A stretch of DNA of 11,485 nucleotides from Candidatus Kaiserbacteria bacterium. GTDB lineage: Bacteria > Patescibacteria > Paceibacteria > UBA9973 > UBA2100. A program made the translations under genes and the position numbers. How positions within the stretch are numbered: the stretch's first letter is position 1; the number at the start of each line of letters is the position of its first letter. The notes under the pieces were generated by a model, which did no database searches, was not told the DNA's origin, and saw nothing but the letters and a program-made list of their open reading frames with translations. The DNA lies in contig NVTG01000037.1 of NCBI GenBank assembly GCA_002401495.1, forward strand, positions 1 to 11,485, read 5' to 3'. This document shows positions 5,298-11,395 of this stretch, piece by piece.

Positions 5298-5656
5298 TCT
5301 GGGCACTTACATTCCTTTATAAACTCATCCGTATACTCTTTTCCGTAATCAATTCCTAACTCTTCTCCTGCTTTAATGTCTCTAGTTGCATAGAAGTTTA
5401 TCCTACCGTTTTCTATTTCAACCTCAGAATTAGGTTCGCAAAAATGATTTATGTATCTCGCTAAGTTAGTTTCCTCTTCACCATCAATTGTATAGTCGTC
5501 GTTGAGTTCGAAAAGATATTTAGTTTTTCTTGAATCCGCTTCCTTTGATGTTATAAGTTCTCCTACGTATTCAATTAGAAACTCCCCTTTCTTGATTGGG
5601 GTTTGTGTGAACAGGCCCTCTCCGGCAAATGATTTTTGAATGTTAAATGTATTCAT
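5288..5656 (-). CDS. Small SET-domain protein (putative protein lysine methyltransferase)
   Basis: At 122 aa the protein is little more than a minimal SET domain. It has FAGEGLF at residues 10-16 (SAM-binding GxG), EYVGEL at 29-34, ARYINHFCEPN at 66-76 (the conserved NHxCxPN pseudoknot strand) and GEELGIDYG at 97-105 with the catalytic-type tyrosine. A short post-SET cluster, CKCPDC (116-121), together with Cys73 could hold zinc. SET proteins use SAM to methylate lysines; the substrate here is unknown. Stand-alone bacterial SET genes occur in several groups, including candidate phyla, often viewed as transferred from eukaryotes or as ancient. The gene shares a 20-bp divergent promoter region with the next operon. 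The cfa gene lies downstream on the same strand with its own promoter. Confidence 0.9.
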   Translation of the reverse strand: MNTFNIQKSFAGEGLFTQTPIKKGEFLIEYVGELITSKEADSRKTKYLFELNDDYTIDGEEETNLARYINHFCEPNSEVEIENGRINFYATRDIKAGEELGIDYGKEYTDEFIKECKCPDCS

Positions 5657-5660
5657 AAAC

Positions 5661-5670
5661 TGATATAGTT
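5661..5670. promoter_or_regulatory. Overlapping divergent -10 elements between the SET gene and the membrane operon
   Basis: Plus strand: TGA-TATAGT (5661-5669), an extended -10 ending 7 nt before the ATG at 5677. Minus strand: TATATC (5667-5662) ending 5 nt before the SET ATG at 5656. The two hexamers share most of their bases, in a 20-bp gap with no room for untranslated leaders. The plus-strand call is firmer than the minus-strand one. Confidence 0.55.
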
Positions 5671-5676
5671 ATTCCA

Positions 5677-5874
5677 ATGGATATTTACACAAGTTCAGAG
5701 ATTGGTCTAGTCATTTTCCTTTCAGTGCTAGTACTCTTTCTCGTATACAGTGCAGTCTTAATATACCACTGGTTCTCTTTTAGCTTGTACAAAAAGACAG
5801 CTATTAAGGCTACGGCAATATATATAGCGATCAGTTCGGTGTTTCTTTTCCATATGCTAACAAGTTCAATATGA
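5677..5874 (+). CDS. Small two-helix membrane protein, 65 aa
   Basis: The protein has two hydrophobic helices, about residues 9-33 and 41-62, joined by a short basic loop (SLYKKTAIK). Both ends probably face the same side, with the loop inside by the positive-inside rule. I recognise no domain. Its TGA stop overlaps the ATG of the following PH-domain gene in the sequence ATGA (5871-5874). The two are therefore translationally coupled and probably act together, perhaps as subunits of one membrane complex. An extended -10 7 nt before the ATG suggests a leaderless operon mRNA. If UGA were read as an amino acid the frame would run only five more codons, so the overlap is taken as real. Confidence 0.75.
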   Translation: MDIYTSSEIGLVIFLSVLVLFLVYSAVLIYHWFSFSLYKKTAIKATAIYIAISSVFLFHMLTSSI

Positions 5875-6440
5875 AAGACGTCCTTTTAAAAAGAAATATT
5901 CAACTACAGCCTGAGGAGAAAATCTTGATGGTTGTCCGGAAACATTGGTTTGTTCTATTTTCCGCTGCTATTAAAGTTTTTTTAATCGGAATCCTTCCGT
6001 TTATGATACTGCCGTTTGCAGCACCCTATGTTTCTATAGACCCATCGATTCCAACATTTCTAGTTAGCGCATGGCTATTAATGATTTGGTTAATGCTTTT
6101 CACTGTATGGACCAAATTTCATCTCGATGTCTGGATAGTTACGGATAAGAGAATAATTAATATCGATCAAATAACTCTCTTTAGAAGAAGTGTTTCCACG
6201 CTTCGTATTGAGCGAGTTCAAGATATTAAAGTTGAACGAATTGGGTTTTTCTCAACGCTCCTTAACTTTGGAGAGCTTCAGATACAAACTGCCGGTCCTG
6301 AGGCTTCTTATTACACCATCGACGGTATTCCTGCCCCTGGAGACGTCCGAAACGCCATTATGAGGCGCGTAGACATGACAACAGAACATAAGAGCAAGAT
6401 TGAGTACAACGTAGAGGAGAACCCTTCTCAGGGGGTGTAG
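5871..6440 (+). CDS. Membrane-anchored bacterial PH-domain protein (bPH2 / YdbS-like)
   Basis: At 189 aa, the protein has an N-terminal cytoplasmic stretch (LQPEEKILMVVRKHW, residues 12-26), two membrane helices (about 27-52 and 61-83), then a bacterial pleckstrin-homology-like domain at about 84-165. Typical bPH2 features are WIVTDKRIINID (88-99), LRIERVQDIKVE (111-122) and LLNFGELQIQTAG (130-142). A charged tail follows. Members of this family (YdbS/YdbT, COG3402/COG3428) are membrane proteins of poorly defined function; a role in envelope homeostasis is suspected in some bacteria. The start overlaps the 65-aa gene by 4 nt and has no Shine-Dalgarno of its own, so coupling is expected. The next promoter begins 4 nt after the stop, and no terminator is visible between them. 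Confidence 0.85.
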   Translation: MKDVLLKRNIQLQPEEKILMVVRKHWFVLFSAAIKVFLIGILPFMILPFAAPYVSIDPSIPTFLVSAWLLMIWLMLFTVWTKFHLDVWIVTDKRIINIDQITLFRRSVSTLRIERVQDIKVERIGFFSTLLNFGELQIQTAGPEASYYTIDGIPAPGDVRNAIMRRVDMTTEHKSKIEYNVEENPSQGV

Positions 6441-6443
6441 AAC

Positions 6444-6472
6444 TTGACAAGTCCTCTTAAACATGCTATTAT
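6444..6472 (+). promoter_or_regulatory. Strong promoter of the 125-aa gene (TTGACA-17-TATTAT, extended -10)
   Basis: A consensus TTGACA (6444-6449), 17-bp spacer and TATTAT (6467-6472) with TGC immediately upstream. The layout is the same as for the 88-aa gene promoter at 1965-1993, down to the TGC. Transcription should start near 6479. Confidence 0.8.
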
Positions 6473-6487
6473 ATACTTAGTGATTGT

Positions 6488-6516
6488 CCCCAGTTGTGGG
6501 GTCTTAAATTTGGAGG
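6488..6516 (+). promoter_or_regulatory. Leader hairpin and strong Shine-Dalgarno of the 125-aa gene
   Basis: In the roughly 44-nt leader, CCCCA (6488-6492), loop GTTG and TGGGG (6497-6501) make a compact GC-rich stem. The Shine-Dalgarno GGAGG (6512-6516) follows, 6 nt before the ATG at 6523. The stem leaves the ribosome site free, so it may protect the mRNA 5' end or bind a regulator. Confidence 0.65.
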
Positions 6517-6522
6517 ATTAAG

Positions 6523-6900
6523 ATGAAAATCTTAGCCGCAGGGGCGTTGGCCGTCCTAAGTATTATCGTAGCTGCGCACGGAACTTTTTCCGGTACAGCA
6601 CCGTGGATGATGAATATGACATTTGTGTTGTTTTCTTTTTTGTTTATCGCCGTTGGCGATATCTATAAACGAGAGGACCCTGAATCACTCACGAGTGCAA
6701 TTGCAACAGTGAAAAAATTCGGCAGTTTTGATGGGGTATTTGGAATGCTTTCCATACTGGTAAGCGGGCCAATATTGTGGTTCGCCACATTTCTACCATT
6801 GAAGGAGTGGTTTGCGCTCTCTGGTGTGATTTTGATCGGGATAACGCTGGGTCTCTTAGGCTTTCTGATCATTCGCGACATTTACCGTGCTGTGCCTTAA
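6523..6900 (+). CDS. Hypothetical four-helix membrane protein, 125 aa
   Basis: I do not recognise this family. Four hydrophobic segments are predicted, at about residues 4-19, 28-45, 68-90 and 96-117. The central hydrophilic loop (DIYKREDPESLTSAIATVKKFGSFDG, about 46-71, split by turns) probably faces the cytoplasm. The first helix resembles a signal sequence, but no clear cleavage site follows. The gene is a complete stand-alone unit: strong TTGACA promoter, structured leader, GGAGG Shine-Dalgarno and its own terminator. The GC-richer codon use (GCG, GGG, GGC) and the Shine-Dalgarno set it apart from the leaderless neighbours and fit later acquisition or a separate expression programme. Its small size and four helices are compatible with a transporter-like or envelope protein, but nothing specific is visible. 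Confidence 0.7.
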   Translation: MKILAAGALAVLSIIVAAHGTFSGTAPWMMNMTFVLFSFLFIAVGDIYKREDPESLTSAIATVKKFGSFDGVFGMLSILVSGPILWFATFLPLKEWFALSGVILIGITLGLLGFLIIRDIYRAVP

Positions 6901-6914
6901 GAACTAAATCTTCC

Positions 6915-6946
6915 AAAAACCCCGTTGGCTTTACAACGGGGTTTTT
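6915..6946 (+). terminator. Intrinsic terminator of the 125-aa gene, abutting the hisS promoter
   Basis: AAAAACCCCGTTG (6915-6927), a 6-nt loop and CAACGGGGTTTTT (6934-6946) form a perfect 13-bp symmetrical hairpin with a T5 run. The last T is also the first base of the extended -10 of hisS, so terminator and promoter are directly fused. Confidence 0.9.
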
Positions 6947-6954
6947 GCTACCAT
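6946..6954 (+). promoter_or_regulatory. Extended -10 promoter of hisS, leaderless geometry
   Basis: TGC-TACCAT (hexamer 6949-6954) ends 6 nt before the ATG at 6961. A possible -35, TTGGCT, at 6925-6930 (18-bp spacer) would lie inside the upstream terminator. No Shine-Dalgarno is possible downstream of the expected transcription start. Confidence 0.5.
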
Positions 6955-6960
6955 TTGATA

Positions 6961-8208
6961 ATGAAAAAACTTTCAACAGACTCATATAAGGGAGTTCGCG
7001 ACTTCTATCCACGCGACAAGTTCATACATGACTACATGATGAACACTCTTGCGCGTGCTTGTGAGAGTTTTGGCTACGAAAGTTATACTGCCTCTATTCT
7101 AGAACCCTCTGAATTGTATAAGACAAAAACTAGTGACGAGATTGTAAACGATCAAACATATACCTTTGAAGATCGTGGCGGACGGGAAGTTACACTACGT
7201 CCTGAAATGACACCAACTGTAACAAGAATGGTTGCAGGGAAAGTACGTGAACTTGGATTCCCTCTTCGTTGGTACTCTATACCTAACTGTTTCCGTTACG
7301 AAAGAGCTCAACGCGGAAGGTTGCGTGAATTCTGGCAATTAAATGCTGATATCTTTGGAATTGAAGGAGTTGATGCCGATGTTGAGATTATTTCACTAGC
7401 ACATTCATTAATGACAAGCTTCGGGGCAACTGAATCTGATTTTGAAATACGTATTAACGACAGAAGAGTGTTTGAAAATATCTTTAACGAAGTTGGTATT
7501 GATGACGGTACTCGTAAAAGCATCATGTCTCTACTTGATCGAAGAGCAAAAATTGAGGACTTTGAAGGTGAGCTTGAAAAAGTTGCTGGCGGAAAAGGAA
7601 AAGAATTACTAAAACTCCTTGATATGGCAGCAACTAATCCACTTCTTGAGAATCTGTTAAACCGACTAAAGAATGTTGGAATTACAAACGCTGTAATTGA
7701 TACAACAATCGTTCGAGGTTTTGACTACTACACAGGAATGGTTTTTGAAGTGTTTGATACAGCAGAAGGAAACAACCGCTCTATATCCGGAGGCGGACGA
7801 TACGACGGCCTTATGGATCTATTTGGAGTGGATAAGGTACCAACCGTTGGTTTTGCAACAGGAGACGTAACGTTAAAGGATTTCCTTGAAACACATGAAC
7901 TACTTCCCGAATTTGTTTCCCCTACTGACATAATGCTCTGCATCATTGATGAGGAGTCTACTGAATTTACAGACGTGGTGGCGAAAAATCTACGAGAGCA
8001 AGATATTAACGTAGCCGTTAACTATTCATACAAAAAAGTGGGAGATCAAATTAAATTGGCAGATAAAAAGAACATTCCGTTTGTGGCGTGTGTTGGTGAG
8101 AAAGAGCGAGAAAGCGGAGAACTCTCTGTTAAGAATCTTTCAAGCGGAGAATCGAAAGACCTTCCCGTTGAGGAAATAGCGGATTATATATTTACACAAG
8201 ATGCGTAA
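6961..8208 (+). CDS. hisS: Histidyl-tRNA synthetase
   Basis: The 415-aa class II synthetase charges tRNA-His in the cytoplasm. The N-terminus has GVRDFYP (residues 11-17). TLRPEMTPTVTR is at 78-89. Motif 2 spans FRYERAQRGRLREFWQ (111-126). The two HisRS-specific signatures are RGFDYYTGMVFEVF (252-265) and SGGGRYDG (276-283). The C-terminal anticodon-binding domain follows from about 320. Length is normal for bacterial HisRS. At motif 3, where GLER is usual, this protein has GFATGDVTL, so the conserved arginine is absent. Twelve further in-frame codons upstream run through the terminator loop and promoter and are rejected; ATG 6961 lies 6 nt after the -10. The last 8 nt overlap the exonuclease gene, so the two form an operon. 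Confidence 0.95.
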   Translation: MKKLSTDSYKGVRDFYPRDKFIHDYMMNTLARACESFGYESYTASILEPSELYKTKTSDEIVNDQTYTFEDRGGREVTLRPEMTPTVTRMVAGKVRELGFPLRWYSIPNCFRYERAQRGRLREFWQLNADIFGIEGVDADVEIISLAHSLMTSFGATESDFEIRINDRRVFENIFNEVGIDDGTRKSIMSLLDRRAKIEDFEGELEKVAGGKGKELLKLLDMAATNPLLENLLNRLKNVGITNAVIDTTIVRGFDYYTGMVFEVFDTAEGNNRSISGGGRYDGLMDLFGVDKVPTVGFATGDVTLKDFLETHELLPEFVSPTDIMLCIIDEESTEFTDVVAKNLREQDINVAVNYSYKKVGDQIKLADKKNIPFVACVGEKERESGELSVKNLSSGESKDLPVEEIADYIFTQDA

Positions 8209-8776
8209 GATAGTTTTTGATATAGAAACAAGTAACCAATTTTCTGAAGTCGGCTCGGGAGATCCTGCGGCGTTGGATCTTTCTGTTATTTGTATTCATG
8301 ATTCAGAAACGGATGAATATACTTCATACCTACAAGAAGACCTTGGTTCTCTCTGGAAAATCCTTGAGGGCGCTGATATGCTAATCGGATTTAACTCTGA
8401 TCATTTCGACGTACCGCTTTTAAACAAATACTACCCTGGAGACTTAACCAGCATTAAAAGCCTTGATCTCTTAAAGGAAATCCATGCCTCCCTAGGAAGA
8501 AGAATAAAATTGGATATTATAGCTGAGGCCACACTTGGGGAGAAAAAGAGTGGTCACGGACTTGATGCAATAAAATGGTGGCGAGCCGGAGAAAAACAAA
8601 GAGTTATCGACTACTGTATTCAAGACGTTAAAGTAACAAAAGATATCTACGACTACGCAATGAAGCACGGAAAGGTTAAATACAAAGACTTGGGGAAAAT
8701 AAAGGAAATTAAATTAGATACAAGTAAGTGGGAAGAAAAAGAAGATTCGACGCTAACTCATACAATGGGGTTTTAG
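8201..8776 (+). CDS. DEDDy-type 3'-5' exonuclease (YprB-like RNase H fold)
   Basis: The 191-aa protein carries the four DEDD metal ligands: D7 and E9 in VFDIET, D70 in GFNSDHFD (with the conserved N65), and D142 in YCIQD, whose Tyr138 gives the DEDDy form. The frame and the segment FNSDHFDVPLL match the ribonuclease H-like YprB/predicted 3'-5' exonuclease group. It should digest single-stranded DNA or RNA ends with two divalent metals; the substrate is unknown. The fold ends at about 160, and a Lys/Glu-rich tail follows. It overlaps hisS by 8 nt (ATGCGTAA) with no Shine-Dalgarno, which suggests coupled translation. Its TAG stop overlaps the stop of convergent uppP by a few bases, and no terminator separates the two genes. 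Confidence 0.85.
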   Translation: MRKIVFDIETSNQFSEVGSGDPAALDLSVICIHDSETDEYTSYLQEDLGSLWKILEGADMLIGFNSDHFDVPLLNKYYPGDLTSIKSLDLLKEIHASLGRRIKLDIIAEATLGEKKSGHGLDAIKWWRAGEKQRVIDYCIQDVKVTKDIYDYAMKHGKVKYKDLGKIKEIKLDTSKWEEKEDSTLTHTMGF

Positions 8777-9570
8777 AGAATAATAAATATCCCAACAGCA
8801 AGAATCACTCTGTAGAAAATAAATACATAGAGTGTATGACTCCTTAAAAACTTTAGTAAGAAATGTATAACTAGAAGTCCTACGACAAAGGCAGAGGCCA
8901 CTCCTAAAATATCTACCTCCCCCAGCCCTAATTCAAGGGCTTTTTTAGCACCCGCTCCTAAAAGAATAGGGATCCCCAAAAGGAACCCAAACCGTGCTGA
9001 TTTTGCCCTGCTCATTCCAGTTAACATTCCACCGGAAATAGTCATACCGGAACGACTCATTCCTGGAATTAATGCGAGGGATTGGAACATTCCTAGAACT
9101 AACCCCTTCTTCCAACCAAGGGGCATATTTGGAAAGAGTCCTTTCCTTTTTTCAGCAAAGAACATAACAGCTGAGCCCGCCAACAGTGTGTAGGCAATTA
9201 GCATTGGATTTCTGAATGCGGTCTCCATTAAGTCTTCAAGAAGTAATCCTAAAATAACAGCAGGTATTGTTCCTACCATTAATGCAATTACCATATTATC
9301 TGTAGTATCGATCTCTATCTTTTTTAAAACCTTAGAAGGTAAGTTAAAAAGTGCCTTAAGCAGAGAGTAAATATCTTTTCTAAAGTACACAACGATGGCG
9401 GTGGCCGTTGCAAAGTGAAGTAGTGCATCGAATGTTAGATCCATTTCTCCTGAAAATCCAAAGAATTCTCGAGCGAGAATTAGGTGTCCGGAAGAAGAAA
9501 CGGGTAAGAACTCCGTAAGTCCTTGTACGACACCAAGTATTATATTTGTCCAGATAACGGGCTCAATCAT
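8773..9570 (-). CDS. uppP: Undecaprenyl-diphosphate phosphatase UppP/BacA
   Basis: The 265-aa polytopic membrane protein dephosphorylates undecaprenyl diphosphate to recycle the lipid carrier for peptidoglycan and other wall polymers; high levels give bacitracin resistance. The first motif, GLTEFLPVSSSGH (17-29), holds the catalytic Glu20 and His29. The second, PGMSRSGMT (169-177), holds Arg173. LLHFATATAI (51-60) is also conserved. Length is as in other bacteria (E. coli 273 aa), and about eight hydrophobic segments are seen. Its presence implies that the organism builds or modifies its own peptidoglycan. The ATG at 9570 gives the usual N-terminus. TAGGAT 10 nt before it is a weak candidate -10 in the 48-bp gap shared with the divergent DsbA-like gene. 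Confidence 0.95.
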   Translation of the reverse strand: MIEPVIWTNIILGVVQGLTEFLPVSSSGHLILAREFFGFSGEMDLTFDALLHFATATAIVVYFRKDIYSLLKALFNLPSKVLKKIEIDTTDNMVIALMVGTIPAVILGLLLEDLMETAFRNPMLIAYTLLAGSAVMFFAEKRKGLFPNMPLGWKKGLVLGMFQSLALIPGMSRSGMTISGGMLTGMSRAKSARFGFLLGIPILLGAGAKKALELGLGEVDILGVASAFVVGLLVIHFLLKFLRSHTLYVFIFYRVILAVGIFIIL

Positions 9571-9618
9571 ATATGATACAATCCTACAACATTAATTATA
9601 AAACTAGAAGAACTTATT

Positions 9619-10302
9619 ATGACAACAGAAAGAGGTAGCCTAACAACCCCAGTAGCAATCCTAGGATCAGGAGCATTAATTGCAGCAGCACTATTCTTTG
9701 CACTTAACTCAGGAGGCACTACTCCAACAAACGACCCTTACGTTCAACCAACCGCTAATCCAGTAAGTGAGGTTCAGGCTGATGATCACATTATCGGAAA
9801 CCCTGATGCCACAGTTGTTTTAATTGAATATTCAGATACAGAATGTCCATTCTGTAAGAACCACCACCAAGTTCTTAAACAAATGACCGAAGAATACGAT
9901 CCTTCCGACTTTGCATGGGTATACCGTAACCTTCCATTAACTTCCCTACACTCAAAAGCTCAAAAACAAGCGGAAGCTCTGGAGTGTGCTGCTGAACTTG
10001 CAGGAAACGATGGTTTCTGGAACTACGCAAACCGACTGTACGACCTTACTCCTTCAAACAATGGTCTAGACATGACTCTTCTTCCAGAGATTGCCGAGTT
10101 TGCTGGACTAGACGTTGATGACTTCACAGAGTGTCTTGATAGTGGATCAATGGCAGAACGTGTTAACGAAGATGCTGCCGAAGTTCCAGGTGTTGGAACT
10201 CCACACAATATTCTAATTGTTAACGGTGAGCAGTTCCCTCTTGCAGGAGGACAAAGTCCAGAAGGTATGAGACAGATAATAAACCAACTTCTAGATAACT
10301 AA
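9619..10302 (+). CDS. Membrane-anchored DsbA-like thiol oxidoreductase (Thioredoxin_4 type)
   Basis: The 227-aa protein has a short N-terminal cytoplasmic part, one membrane anchor (about 11-31), a Thr/Pro/Asn-rich linker (32-52) and an extracytoplasmic thioredoxin-fold domain. The active site is CPFC (76-79) in SDTECPFCKNHH. The cis-proline loop is GTPHN (193-197) with Pro195. Two more cysteines, C123 (ECAAE) and C172 (ECLDS), lie in the inserted helical domain and may form a structural or second redox disulfide. It probably makes or isomerises disulfides in exported proteins; no DsbB/VKOR partner is in the window. TATAAA at 9597-9602 would give a leader of about 10 nt. Codon use is strongly biased (GGA, CTA, CCA, AAC), which hints at high expression. 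A shared terminator follows. Confidence 0.9.
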   Translation: MTTERGSLTTPVAILGSGALIAAALFFALNSGGTTPTNDPYVQPTANPVSEVQADDHIIGNPDATVVLIEYSDTECPFCKNHHQVLKQMTEEYDPSDFAWVYRNLPLTSLHSKAQKQAEALECAAELAGNDGFWNYANRLYDLTPSNNGLDMTLLPEIAEFAGLDVDDFTECLDSGSMAERVNEDAAEVPGVGTPHNILIVNGEQFPLAGGQSPEGMRQIINQLLDN

Positions 10303-10305
10303 TTG

Positions 10306-10335
10306 AAAAAGCGGGATTCACTTCCCGCTTTTTTT
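10306..10335. terminator. Bidirectional intrinsic terminator between convergent genes
   Basis: AAAAAGCGGGA, a 6-nt loop and TCCCGCTTTTTTT form a hairpin with a U-tract on each strand. On plus it ends the DsbA-like transcript. On minus it follows the nuclease gene, whose TAA stop (10336-10334) touches it. Confidence 0.9.
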
Positions 10336-11395
10336 AATTCATCACGTCTCTTAACTTACAGTACTCACAGTCTTTGTCGTCACAGCGCGTGTCCCAGAAA
10401 CTCATGTCTAATACTTCTTTAGTCATTTGAGTTATTTCCGTCATCAACTTGTCTACATTTTCAGGGGTTATCTCAAACTCTTCTTTAATATATTTTCCAT
10501 TACTCTTTGGTTGAATGAAATCAACCACTCCTTTTTTCATTACATACCTTCCTTCATTATCTAAAAGCATTTTGTAGAAAACTAATTGTCTGAAATAGTT
10601 ACCGGAGTCTTTTGCTTTTGTTTCTCCTAAAAGATGGTTACGGGATTTTGGAGCTCCTGTTTTATAATCCACTACAGTAACTCCGTCTTTATGCATTTCA
10701 ATCTTGTCTAAATCACCTCTGATCCGTATCTGAGGTAGTTCCTCAATGTTTAGTTGAGCAACAGTGTCTACTCGGTATTCATTAACAGTATCCTCATGCC
10801 ATGAGGTGTAGTGATCAAACCAACCATCCAATGCATCAATTCCTCTTTCCTTTATTTCATCGTAGGCTGATCCTGAAAGTGCCGTTCGTTTCAGTGCTTC
10901 ATTAAAGGCAACGAGTAACGTATCTTTGTTTCCTTTAGAATTGAAGAATGTATTAAGTGCTTTATGAACCACCGTTCCTAAAAGCATGTGCTTATTAGGA
11001 ATCTTTGGTATACGTATCAGGTTGCTATAGAAATAGTTCCACGGACACGTTAGATAGTTGTTTAGTGCTGTAACAGAAAGACCTTGTTCAACGAAGAGTT
11101 CTTTAAGGTAGTCTTTGTCGGCAACAGAAAGATGAGTCCCTTCCGGGAGTTTTTGCAAAAACACTTCAGGAGACACATCTTTTTCAAATTCTGAGGTATC
11201 CACTTCGTTTACCTCCTTCATCTCTTCAACAAATTGTGAAGGTAATCTTTCTTTTCCACTTTGAGACACTCGTGCATAGCTTACGTTTATCCCGGTTCGC
11301 GCTCTTGTTAAGGCAACGTAGAAAAGCCTTCTCTCATCTGCATTATCCTGCTCGTCAGCACCCTCAAGTGGTAGTGAAAAAATTCCCCTATTCCC
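10334..11395 (-). CDS. UvrD/RecB-type helicase-nuclease, C-terminal part (motif VI plus PD-(D/E)XK domain), broken at the 5' side
   Basis: The frame is open from 11395 downward. It begins in helicase domain 2A with motif VI, ADERRLFYVALTRARTG, so the GTG at 11269 is internal and not a start. After a linker comes a RecB-family PD-(D/E)XK nuclease. Numbered from that GTG, it has LTCPWNYFY near 73-81, His102 in GTVVHKAL, D186 in RGDLDK, the catalytic VVDYKTG with D201 and K203, and Q228/Y232. C75 and the C-terminal C296, C301 and C304 (C-x4-C-x2-C) can form an iron-sulfur staple like that in AddB or Cas4. The protein would unwind and degrade DNA ends in repair. About 1.3 kb or more of the N-terminal helicase is missing. 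A TGA at 11398-11396 and unrelated sequence replace it. It ends at a shared terminator. Confidence 0.85.
   Translation of the reverse strand, partial: GNRGIFSLPLEGADEQDNADERRLFYVALTRARTGINVSYARVSQSGKERLPSQFVEEMKEVNEVDTSEFEKDVSPEVFLQKLPEGTHLSVADKDYLKELFVEQGLSVTALNNYLTCPWNYFYSNLIRIPKIPNKHMLLGTVVHKALNTFFNSKGNKDTLLVAFNEALKRTALSGSAYDEIKERGIDALDGWFDHYTSWHEDTVNEYRVDTVAQLNIEELPQIRIRGDLDKIEMHKDGVTVVDYKTGAPKSRNHLLGETKAKDSGNYFRQLVFYKMLLDNEGRYVMKKGVVDFIQPKSNGKYIKEEFEITPENVDKLMTEITQMTKEVLDMSFWDTRCDDKDCEYCKLRDVMN

Noticed and set aside
5262..5306. A 15-residue N-terminal extension of Cfa
   Set aside because: It covers the -10 of the cfa promoter and part of the spacer, and it overlaps the SET gene. The ATG at 5261 gives a normal family N-terminus.
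5860..5890. Possible UGA recoding (as in some candidate phyla), which would extend the 65-aa protein
   Set aside because: Readthrough adds only a few codons before TAA, the ATGA overlap is a normal operon junction, and I saw no internal in-frame TGA in the recognised genes. The TGA at 11398-11396 is at the chimeric join.
8765..8780. Overlapping stop codons of the exonuclease and uppP genes as a regulatory device
   Set aside because: The few-base overlap of convergent stops without a terminator is striking, but it is common in compact genomes and no further signal supports a function.
9571..9618. Leaderless promoters for uppP and the DsbA-like gene
   Set aside because: No hexamer with the 6-7 nt spacing is convincing on either strand. 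TAGGAT (gap 10) and TATAAA (gap 16) are weak, so these two genes were not counted in the leaderless set.
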